Of a stretch of DNA of 64,000 bases, positions 24,175 to 64,000 are shown piece by piece. Origin of the DNA: Anoplopoma fimbria (Eukaryota > Chordata > Actinopteri > Perciformes > Anoplopomatidae); the NCBI RefSeq assembly GCF_027596085.1, contig NC_072458.1:22092660-22156659 (forward strand), in the 5' to 3' direction. The notes beneath the pieces are model-generated. The model was not told the origin of the DNA, made no database searches, and worked only from the letters and a program-made list of their open reading frames with translations. Every line of letters starts with the position of its first letter. The stretch's first letter is position 1. The position numbers and the translations under genes were made by a program.

Positions 24175-24250
24175 CTGGCCACCTTTCTGGGACTGATCAG
24201 GTGTCAGACTCTGTGTGCTCCTCTTATCCAAAACATGCAGTTTGATGTCC
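24175..24250 (-). other. styk1: Candidate styk1 5'UTR exon with a uORF
   Basis: On the minus strand a good acceptor (TTGTTTGCAG, ending at 24251) precedes 76 nt that end GGCCAG before a strong GTAAGAT donor at 24174. Spliced to the acceptor before the styk1 ATG, it reads through an in-frame TGA, so it is untranslated leader. It contains a 10-codon upstream ORF (MFWIRGAHRV then TGA). Placement rests only on splice-site quality and position. Confidence 0.5.
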
Positions 24251-24411
24251 CTGCAAACAAGACAAGTGTAGAGTTCAAGTCCACCCTCTCACTTTTCATG
24301 TTTTCGTAGTCAGCCTGCAGCATACAGTGAAATCCAGTGAAGAGACTGGTGATGTCAGAATACTGGTTCTGTTTTGCTGTCACCAACACGGTGTGTTTTC
24401 ACACTAGTGTC

Positions 24412-24413
<2 letters not shown>

Positions 24414-24450
<37 letters not shown>
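24414..24450. repeat. (CT)n microsatellite
   Basis: About 18 CT units between AT-rich flanks. Confidence 0.93.
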
Positions 24451-24546
24451 GGTTAGCCACACCCACCCCTCCAACACTTTTTTCATTGCCACACTTATCA
24501 CCTGCACACACCTTGCACTCACGTGCCTGTATTTGTGTGTCACTGT

Positions 24547-25075
24547 CATCGGCCAATATTCAGTAAAATCTACGATCAGGACATCGACATTCATGCTTTT
24601 CTAGCCGCTGATCTCAGATAATGTTAAACTGTAAACATCCAGCATCACTAACGGCTAACGAATGAAGTTACATTATGATTTGTTCAGGCGCTGTTCTGTG
24701 AAAATGAGTATTGGGGAAGGTAAATAATAACATTAAGATGTGTTCAAATGTAATAACGTAAAATGTAGTTGGTGAGAATATTGTTAAGATGTTTTCACAA
24801 CACATTTATAGATATTAGAACTGAATATGACCTGTTTACACTACCTCTAAACAGCCCATAATACATTATTAAAACTACTGATCATTTGAATTGTTTGTTT
24901 TCATGAAGAAAAAAAACTATAAATGACTATAACAAAGTAAAAGGATAACATTTAGAGTTTTTGAGGGTTACTTCATTGAGATTGAAATAATTTTTTGGGA
25001 TTGTGGCAAAAAAAAAAAGAATAGTCTGGAACCTTGTAGATCAGCTGTATAATCAAACTACAAATGTATCAGCTG
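24547..25075 (+). repeat. Unclassified dispersed repeat, copy A
   Basis: Shares an ordered series of blocks with 35252-35795 in the same orientation: TTCAGTAAAAT, ATCAGGACATC, GTTACATTATGAT, GTGAAAATGAGT-TTGG, AGATGTTTTCACA, ACTATAACAAAGTAAAA and CCTTGTAGA-CAGCTG. No open frame, clear inverted ends or tail was recognised. Confidence 0.75.
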
Positions 25076-25959
25076 CTAAAAAAGTGTTTTCTTTCTTTTG
25101 TGCTGATCTGATCCGTGATGAGATCTGAACCGTGGGTTTTATGATCCGCACATCTGCACTACTACTTGTTAACGGATCCTTAACAGTTAACTGACAAGAG
25201 CAGTGCCTTGCATGCAGGAGTGTTGTAGTAGAAGTACGTAATAAACCGCTGTTTGTTGTTGGTTAACGGTTGAACGGTTAATTATTAACATCCCTTTATT
25301 TCATGAACAAATAAAGGTGCAGATAAATGTTTTTTTGTGTCAGATAAGGCAATCACCGCAGAAGATGTTGGGTCAGAAGGGCCCCTGAACTAGGGGGTCC
25401 AAGGTGTCACTGACCCCTGACTTGTTGCCGGTGTTGTCCTCACAGTGTAATTAGACTTATTCATTCATTATTCATTTTCAGTGTGTCCAAGGCCAAGAGT
25501 TTGAAGTGCATCTCATCAAGGTTTTTAACAAATAATTAAAGTATATTAAAATAGCTTGAGAGATTCTCACGTCATGACCCTCAAACACTCTTTGTAAATG
25601 CAATAAAGACTCAAGAAATCGACCAAATGTAGTTTGAAATCACACTAGGTTTTCTGAATATATATACTGTATATATGTATATATATGAATATATATATAG
25701 TGGCTAAATGAGCAGAGCACATGAAGAGGATTTTCTGTAACAATGATTACGTCCTTTTTTTAAAAAAGGTTATCGTCTTGATCCTCACGATAAATGCTAC
25801 AAAGTCTAAAGATAAATGAGTTTTTGAAGCTGCTATTATATTAAAAGGTTCAGACAGTTTTTATTTGTTCATGCAGGCAAGATATATAAAAAAAAAAAAA
25901 AACAGACGACAATGCACTTATCACTGTTATTGGACCTGAAAGGCGTGACACTGGCTCTG

Positions 25960-25960
<1 letters not shown>

Positions 25961-26034
<74 letters not shown>
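25961..26034. repeat. (TG)37 microsatellite
   Basis: Uninterrupted TG array upstream of the L2 LINE fragment. Confidence 0.97.
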
Positions 26035-26036
<2 letters not shown>

Positions 26037-26532
26037 ATCAAGACTAGTAATGAATAATCATGACTTTTCACCTGCTGTATCAAAAGTCAAGCTGCTGTGC
26101 TGACACACCCAGACACTGACAGCAGCTTGCTCGGGTTTCTCCAGCAGCCACACATATTGATCTTTATGCATCTTGAATGAAATGTTTCCTCTCAATTAAT
26201 GGACTTGAAGATTTACTCTTTTGTGCAGATGAGGTTAATTAGTAATCCATCCTAAAAAAAAAGGCAACGATTTCATTCAGACATCAGTCAGCCTTTTGTT
26301 TGTTAGCCGTTTGTCCTGTGACATTTTCCACTGAAACTACTGTGGCGGCAACTCTTCCTGTTTCTGGTTTCTGGTTTCTTCCTCCATAGGATTGTCACGG
26401 CAAAACAGACATATGTGTGACAAATCATGTAAATCTTGCGATGGCATACCATATCATTAGATAAATAAGTGTTTCAATTTGCTTTGTTTGAATGAAAGTG
26501 TTACCTCCTCTTAAAAAAAAAATAAAAAAAAA

Positions 26533-27179
26533 CAGAAGTTATCCTACTAGGCCCAGATCACCTTCGAATTCAATTATCTAACGATATAGTTTCTCTAGAT
26601 GGCATTGCTCTAGCATCCAGCACTACCGTTAAGAACCTTGGAGTTATCTTTGATCAGGATCTGTCTTTTAACTCTTATATAAAACAGATCTCAAGGACAG
26701 CCTTTTTTCATTTACGTAACATTGCGAAAATCAGGCAAATCCTGTCTCAAAGCGATGCAGAAAAACTAGTTCATGCATTTGTTACCTCTAGACTAGATTA
26801 CTGTAACTCCTTATTATCAGGCTGCTCTAATAGGTCTCTTAGATCTTTACAGTTGATCCAGAATGCTGCAGCACGTGTTCTAACAAAAACTAAGAAAAGA
26901 GATCATATTACTCCAGTATTAGCTTCTCTGCACTGGCTCCCTGTTAAATCAAGAATAGAATTTAAAATTCTTTTACTTACCTACAAAGCTCTAACTGGCC
27001 AGGCACCGTCTTATCTTAAGGAACTTATAGTTCCATATTACCCAACTAGAAAGCTGCGCTCAATCAATGCAGGGTTACTTGTGGTTCCTAGAGTATATAA
27101 AAGTAGGATGGGAGCCAGAGCCTTCAGTTATCAGGCTCCTCTTCTAAGATGGAACCAGGTTCCAGTTTCAGTAGAGTAA
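26533..27179 (+). pseudogene. LINE ORF2 C-terminal fragment (after the reverse-transcriptase core)
   Basis: About 215 codons open to TAA with no start of its own. It covers the conserved C-terminal part of L2/CR1-like ORF2 but lacks the endonuclease and the reverse-transcriptase catalytic motif (YxDD), so it cannot be active. Confidence 0.82.
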
Positions 27180-27409
27180 AGTGGGGCAAGACACACTCAC
27201 CACTTTAAAATAAGAGCAGGCTTAAGACCTTATTTTTTGATAGCTTAACTATTATTATAGTTAGGGCTGGTTCAGGTTCTCCTTGGTCCAGCCCCTAGAT
27301 ATGCTGCTATATGCCTAGACAGCCGGGGACTACCTAGGATACGCTGAGCTCCCTCTCCTCTTCTCTCCCTCCATCTTTATGTATTAATCTCCTATTTATG
27401 CACATTACT

Positions 27410-27935
27410 GATTTTGCTTCTTCCCCGGAGTTCTTGTGCTTTCTCGCCTCGCAGGTTCCCAGGAATCGGGGTTATATTTGGACTGTCATCGTGCCACCTA
27501 CTGAGGCCCTGCTGACACCCACTACTACTACCACTATCATTATTAGTCACATTACTATTATTATTGCCTGTACTATTACGCTTATTGACTTGCTTGTACC
27601 CTGGAGTCTTTGTGCTTTCTCGCTTCGCAGGCTTCTATAAATCGTGGCTGTACCTGGACCGTGGTCGTGCATCCTGCTACGGCCCTGCTGACACCGACTG
27701 CTACCACCATTATTATTACTAGTCACATTACTATTACTATTACCTGTACCATTAAGCATTTTAGCTTTACTTCCACCCTGAAGCCCTTTTGCTTTCTCGT
27801 TCTGCAGGTTTCCATGAATCGTTGTGGTACCTGGACCGTAGTCGTGCCTCCTGCTGTGAGCCGACTGACACCCACTGCTACTTCGATTATTATTATTAGT
27901 CACATTACTATCCCTATTTTCATAATTATAATTCT
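27410..27935 (+). repeat. Three tandem ~177-bp units inside the LINE 3' region
   Basis: TGCTTTCTCG recurs at about 27437, 27613 and 27790 (spacing 176 and 177 bp). Each is followed by GCAGG, a GGAC-GT block, CTGACACC, an ATTATTA run and AGTCACATTACTAT. The units have diverged moderately. Confidence 0.85.
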
Positions 27936-28734
27936 ACTGTAATAATTGCTGCTGTTATTATAAGTAGTCTTATTATATGAATCATTTATGTCATATACAT
28001 TGAATGTGTTGTATCTCTGTTATGCTGTTCATTCTGTACACATGACATCTATTGCATTCTGTCCATCCTGGGAGAAGGATCCCTCCTCTGTCGTTCTCCC
28101 AGAGGTTTCTTCCTTTTTTCTCCCTGTTAAAGGGGTTTTTAGGGGAGTTTTTCCTGTGCCGATGTGAGGGAAGGACAGAGGAGAGGATGACAGAGGATGT
28201 CGCATGTGTACAGATTGTAAAGCCCTCTGAGGCAAATTTGTAATTTGTGATTCTGGGCTATACAAAATAAACTGAATTGAATTGAATTGAATTGAGAGAT
28301 TTGCTGCAAAATGTTCGAGCATGGTTTTGTGTTTTAGTAAACTTTTAGTGAAGAGCTTTTAGCCTTTCAGTGATGTTGTTTTGTGTATTTTGTAGCCATG
28401 TTGGTTGATGAGTTTTGAGAACGAACGTTTATTGTTGTTCATGTTTCAGAGATTTTCCCTTAAACCTGTTGGTTGTTCTGACATGAAACCCTTCTGTTGT
28501 TTGCGTGACTGTTTGAGTCTCCTACCTTGGAATTGCCTTGATAACTGATGTGAACTGGAGTTGCTCATGTTCAGTGTCTGTATTCAAACAATCACTTGGG
28601 CATGGACAACCCAGGAGTGTAGTACCATCGTTTACCACCACATGAATAATTCCTGGCCTAAAACCAGTAATCTTTACCATTGAAAATCAGTCGAGTGATG
28701 TAATGGAGAATACTGTAGGGAAGCAAACACCCTT

Positions 28735-28958
28735 TGGCACGCTATTAGATCTGCCTTTCTACGTCACAAGCTGCTCCCGAAGGCTTGCCATCGGTGTGGA
28801 CTGGATGATGAATGTTAGTTAGAGTCTGATGGTGGCACCTTGCATGGTAGCCTGTCATCAGTGTGTGAATGGGTGAATGATATGTAACATACTACTGACT
28901 GTAAGTCGCTTTGGATAAAAGCGTCTGCTAAATGACTGTAATGTAATGTAATGTAATT
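28735..28958 (+). mobile_element. SINE-like / LINE-tail repeat with (TGTAA)n end
   Basis: Contains GGTGGCACCTTGCATGGTAG, then GTCGCTTTGGATAAAAGCGT and CTGCTAAATGACTG-TAATG pentamers. I recognise this tail from very many fish intergenic regions as the 3' end of a LINE-mobilised retroposon. No protein frame. Confidence 0.65.
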
Positions 28959-29198
28959 GGTCCAGTTTTTCCGATATCAGGAATCAAACGCCGGCCTCCC
29001 CGGTGAAAACCAGGAATCCAGATCACCTGATCACTAGATGGTTTGGGACTTTCCTCATTAACAGGCAAGCGTGTGTTTAAACTAAGAACCGACAACACGC
29101 ACAGGAATACATCTATATGTAGTAGGAATGTGAACCATGCCGCCTGGATTAAATCAAGTAATCAGAATAAACAACTGTGAATATTAGGGACTGAACAT

Positions 29199-29960
29199 TT
29201 AAAGGTACATTATGTTACAAATTACATGAATAAGCGTTAATCACTTTGTGTTACCAATCAGTGAGAGGATTGTAACGTAACTAAACAGCTGAGACCGTCC
29301 CAGACTGTCTCGGTTGATTTTTATGTATTAGACTTGCGACAGTTTTGCTGGGAAAACGCTAAAGATGTGACGTATATGTGTGTGCTCCAGAGGGCCTCGC
29401 CTCTCCTCAGCTCCCCTGCAGCACCAACATTGTGTTAGCTGACATAGCAAAATACCGCCTTGATTGGATAAAGTCAGCTAATCATCCAGACTCTTGGGGC
29501 TGATCTTGGAGCTTGACGTTACGAAGCAACCGACGTCACATCCAAGCAGCGTACCCAAGTGACATCTAGCAAAACAGTTTCTTTATTTTCCGTTCACCGC
29601 AGAGGCATGCGAGAAAAACAAAGATTTCTCTTAAATAATTCAAAAAAACATGGGTTAAGTCATTTATATACAAATGATAGGTTTATGGGTGAAGTACTCC
29701 CTGTATTCACTGTCACGTGTTTTCCTCTTCCAGCAGGAGCTTCACTGAAAGGGAACGCCGTAAACCGAGGTGTAGGCTGGCCCTCAAATCCAAGCCGTTT
29801 CTTACTCGGGTGCTCTGAGCAGCCGGTAGGAGTTGCTATTGCAACTACAAAGAAATGATACCTCCCTGGCTCCACACATGCAAACTGTGTGGTTGTGTTT
29901 GATGGAGCTTCTGGAGCAGCTAGAAGCTAACCCAGTGCTTCTCGCCCCTCCACTTCCTTT
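29199..29960. mobile_element. Possible non-autonomous transposon, unnamed
   Basis: A block of mixed composition between AT-rich flanks; it includes an open frame of 99 codons (29559-29858) without recognisable domains. The sequence around CATGCGAGAAAAACAAAGA looks to me like a common percomorph repeat, but I see no defined inverted ends. Low confidence. Confidence 0.3.
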
Positions 29961-30187
29961 GCACCCATGACATAGATGTTAAGCAACAAGTATTTCGTGC
30001 AGTCCTTTGAAACCCTTTTGAATTTTCTCACATTTAGTTTTCTTGCTCGCTGCAGATAGCCTTGGGTTAAGGGGGTAACCCCAGCTGGATCTGGTTTACA
30101 CAGAATATATGTGAGAGTGAGTTAGTGTGCCTCTTGGTGAGGGGGTCCATGTGTGTGTATGTCTATCCCTGTGTGGCAATGCAGTCT

Positions 30188-30228
<41 letters not shown>

Positions 30229-30308
30229 TGTCCTGGCTGGGTGTCCTGGTAATGCTGAGACAGACGGTGAGCGGCTGGGTTTATTTTTGGGTCAGTGACA
30301 GTGTGTCA

Positions 30309-61149
<30,841 letters not shown>

Positions 61150-64000
61150 GTTGGTGTGGAAGGACACAGATAAACAGGCGTCACAGAGGTCATTCCGTGT
61201 TTAAAGCCTAGTTTAACAGCTGTTGGAGAGCACCTTGCTTCCTAGCTGTGAAGTAGTTTCACTAAAAAACAGGATGTGGGCTCGGGACACAGTGTGGAAA
61301 ATGTGTATACAGAATTTTGAACCAATGGTAAATCTGTGAGAGAAAGACATTTCATCTGATAAGGTTGTATTTAAAGGTGCCCTGGTGAGTAATCGTACAA
61401 GTAAACAGACCCTCGTTCACATTCAGTGTTTCTCACAATAACGCATGTTTTTAAAAGTGGCATCCCTCTTAAAAACCTCGCTCAGTAGAGTTATGTTTTT
61501 ATTCATAACTTAATAATTCAATGTTAAATCTGTTTGTCGAAATTTGACCTTCCCCTCCAAATTTGATTTTCAATTTTTTTTACATTGGCTTGAAAGTGAT
61601 TTGAAGGACACTGTAATCTCGTGCTTTGGCCATGGTATCCCTTTAATGAATATGTTACTGGCATTAGTATTCATTTATGTTTTCTCCTGAAACATCAGTT
61701 ACAAAAGGTCTTGTGCACACACTCTTTAAACAGCAGGTGTTTTTGGGAACCACTACAACACTTGTTGCCTTTTCGCTAAAACTTTGAGGATTTCGTAGGG
61801 CTCGATCAATACTGATTCATTGCTCTGATCTGATTTTTTTTTGGATGTTCACTTTAGTTTCTTTAATTTTGCAAATATCAGATTTCAGGTTGACGTCTGG
61901 TTATGAACTGGAACGCAAGAAAATAAGAAAAATAACAAATACGTCACATGCAATTTGTGGATAAGGATAAGGGGATAAGGAAAAAGAGAGCCTAATTTTT
62001 TTATTTATGGCTTTTTGTGGAGCAATATACGGTGTATGTGTGGATTGTGAGTCGTAGCCAGGAGTCGTGGGATTGTGGCGTGAATGGCTTCACGGCAAAG
62101 AACTGTGACGAATGTCGATCCAGATTGACGTAGAAGTCCCATGAATTCAGATATGACTGTACAGGCTGAGGTCGCAGGGAAAAGATCACATCCTGTGTGA
62201 TTTGTCCTGTTCACACTGTTATGACAAAGTCCTCTAAAGAGTCTCATACATAGAGTCACATACGCACAGCATAAAAAAACAGTCAGATTTGGGTCTCAAG
62301 CACCGTAACGTAACTGTTCAAGTGAGCAGAGACTCTCTGCTCTTTGAATGTCATCCACAGTAACGGCACGTTTATATGAGCAATTTGTATTAATCCAACA
62401 ATTTCATTTCCATCAGCTTTCATTCCAGCGTTAATTTATTTCAAACGGAAAATATCTCAAGTGAACATAAAACGTGTTCTAAAAAACTGAGGAATTTTGT
62501 CAATTTCTTCCATTTTCACTCAAATGTCTTCCTACATTACACCATAATTTGCATGAAATGACTTGGATGGATAGCCTGCAGCTGGTTTCATTGCAAGGCG
62601 TGAATTCATCATGGACGAGAGTTTGTCTTTTAGGTCACAGGTTTTATACAAGCAGAGAAGCTCATACATGGAGTTCAGCACCTGGAGCAGTCGTCAGGTC
62701 TTTAGTCGATGCGCCCACGCTCGGCCCCTCAGGTTGTTTTTCTGTTACACCTCATTCAGCTGAGGATGAGGATAACCTTGACTGAGGGGTAATGACACAT
62801 GAAGAACACTCAGCCAAGACTGGGATTTATTCTCACGGTGCCACTTAACTAAATGGAAAAAACAACATTTCATTTTTTTGACTTGGAGCGTCATCTTATT
62901 TACAGTAGTCAGTAGGCGGAGGGGTTGTTACATAAACACCCAAATGCTTCCATGTGGGCGTTGTGCCTGTTAGTGCTAGATGAAGACGGTTTCCGTTCGT
63001 TAACAGTCATTGTGAGGCTTTATTTTTAACCATTGTTCCTGCCAGAGACGCAAACAAAAGAAGCTCCCACGGTCAAACTTCACAATTAATTTACTTCCTG
63101 ATGAGTACAAAGACAGAGAAGCTCCACGAGAACAGATGAAGGATAGTTGGCGCCTCACACAATGCCGACTCAGCGATAGTTACGTCTGAAGGGGAGATTG
63201 TTTAAGCTCAAGTTCATATTTTATTTCAGTCACAATATCTCTGTTGAAAGAGCTCTATTTTCGAGAAAGAAGGTTGTGATATTGAAGATTTGTCTTGTAG
63301 TGTAGCAGATACAGTTTTATGTCTTACATTGTTTTCTTTGGGTTGATTCACTTAAACACTCTTCTCGTTTTCTCTATTTCACGCCTCGTTGTCTCGTCTC
63401 TCCTCCGTCCTCCTGTCAATCTCAACGAGCCATCTTAAAGGGTGTTTCCATTACAGTAACTGAGAAGAGAGGAGGATTTAGTCGGCGGGGTCTATGAGCG
63501 AGGACGCACAGATGAATCCTTTGCGGACGTCTTTTTGGCAGCCGTTTATAAAAGAGCTGTCACACCTTTTTAATTTTACACTTCACGTTGCTTCAAAATG
63601 ACAGCTCCAAAGCTCAGAGGAAAGGAAAGGAGGACAAACAAACTGAAACACGAGAGGAGACTGCTCTAATCAACTGCTTGTAAATAACTTGTTTGTTTGT
63701 TTGTGAGTAAACAGAAAAATATTGATGAACAATTTAAATTATTCAGCTTTTCAAATGTGAATATTTGCTGTTTTTTCTCAGTTGTTTACTATCATAAACT
63801 GAATTCCTCTGGCTACGCACAATCAGCGCTACATGTGATGAATATCCCAACAAGTCTCTCTGTAGCTCACTGTTTTTACAGGAAATATGTACAATGAGAA
63901 GACTCAAATAGCACTCTGCTAGCTTTAATATTATTTTATATTAAATAATGTTTAATTTCTCCTTGTATTGTATAATCGCTGTGAAAACGCTCACATCCTC
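61150..64000 (+). other. clcn1 intron 22 (partial), no exon recognised
   Basis: Begins with the GTTGGT donor after exon 22. The expected next block (family sequence around HTLFSLLG) was not found on the + strand up to the edge, so the remaining CBS2 exon(s) and stop codon should lie beyond the window. No other gene or clear transposon seen here. Confidence 0.6.

Larger units (their letters stand above)
26505..28297 (+). mobile_element. 5'-truncated L2-clade LINE: ORF2 C-terminus, 3' region and (TGAAT)n tail
   Basis: A frame open from about 26533 to the TAA at 27177-27179 encodes about 215 residues of the end of a reverse-transcriptase ORF, with RLDYCNSLL, QNAAARVLT and LHWLPVKSRIEFKILLLTYK, which I know from L2-type fish retrotransposons. 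About 1.1 kb of 3' non-coding sequence follows, containing a 177-bp block repeated three times, and the end is AATAAACTGAATTGAATTGA. The front of the element is missing, as in typical 5' truncation. The long stop-free frame suggests a fairly recent insertion. Confidence 0.88.
21227..30308. other. Interval between the styk1 and clcn1 start codons; no host coding exon recognised
   Basis: styk1 (-) and clcn1 (+) are head to head, with 9.1 kb between start codons. Apart from a probable styk1 5'UTR exon at 24175-24250, I see only repeats: a TTAA MITE, (CA)n, (CT)n and (GT)n arrays, a dispersed repeat, an L2 LINE end, a SINE-like tail and a probable MITE. Both promoters should lie here. I could not place either, though a CAGCTG E-box is present at about 30087. 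Confidence 0.6.

Noticed and set aside
29559..29858. 99-codon frame as a possible small gene
   Set aside because: No recognisable domain, no splice or promoter context, and it lies in a repeat-like block.
30060..30300. Weak MEF2-like TTTATTTTTG and an E-box as a muscle promoter for clcn1
   Set aside because: Single short matches are expected by chance; no TATA box or CpG-rich core seen to support a promoter call.

Overview
This window is vertebrate nuclear DNA, almost certainly from a ray-finned (teleost, percomorph-like) fish. The genes have many small exons with GT-AG introns, the introns are full of long (GT)n/(CA)n microsatellites, and the dispersed repeats are fish types: L2-clade and RTE-clade LINE ends, Tc1/mariner remnants and TTAA-flanked MITEs. 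It holds three protein-coding genes. All exon joins below were worked out by eye from splice sites, reading phase and remembered human proteins; no alignment was run.

Region 1 (about 0.9-14.2 kb, + strand): phc1, a Polycomb PRC1 polyhomeotic subunit, complete in 14 coding exons (892 aa). It has the N-terminal SLYERQAV block, the HD1 block, the FCS zinc finger and a C-terminal SAM domain. Its introns contain a (GT)62 array touching the first donor, a Tc1 remnant and a 0.6-kb pyrimidine minisatellite directly before exon 13.

Region 2 (about 14.2-24.3 kb, - strand): styk1, a single-pass membrane tyrosine-kinase-like protein, complete in nine coding exons (434 aa) plus a probable 5'UTR exon with a short uORF. 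It is convergent with phc1. The kinase fold has lost the beta3 lysine (Arg), the HRD aspartate (Asn) and DFG (GLG), so it reads as a pseudokinase.

Region 3 (about 24.3-30.3 kb): no host gene recognised. It holds a dispersed repeat also found near 35.3 kb, a 5'-truncated L2 LINE with a triplicated 177-bp block, a SINE-like tail and microsatellites.

Region 4 (30.3-64 kb, + strand): clcn1, the ClC-1 type chloride channel, 22 coding exons visible (832 codons), running off the right edge inside the second CBS domain. Intron 1 is 7.7 kb. Intron 12 carries four dinucleotide arrays with a decayed copy of the end of exon 12 between two of them. The three genes are unrelated in function (chromatin repression, membrane signalling, muscle excitability) and show no operon-like link. 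I found no sign of a wholly new system. The most interesting points are the styk1 catalytic losses, the exon-12-like fragment, a tandem acceptor that would add a stop codon in clcn1, and microsatellites placed at splice sites.
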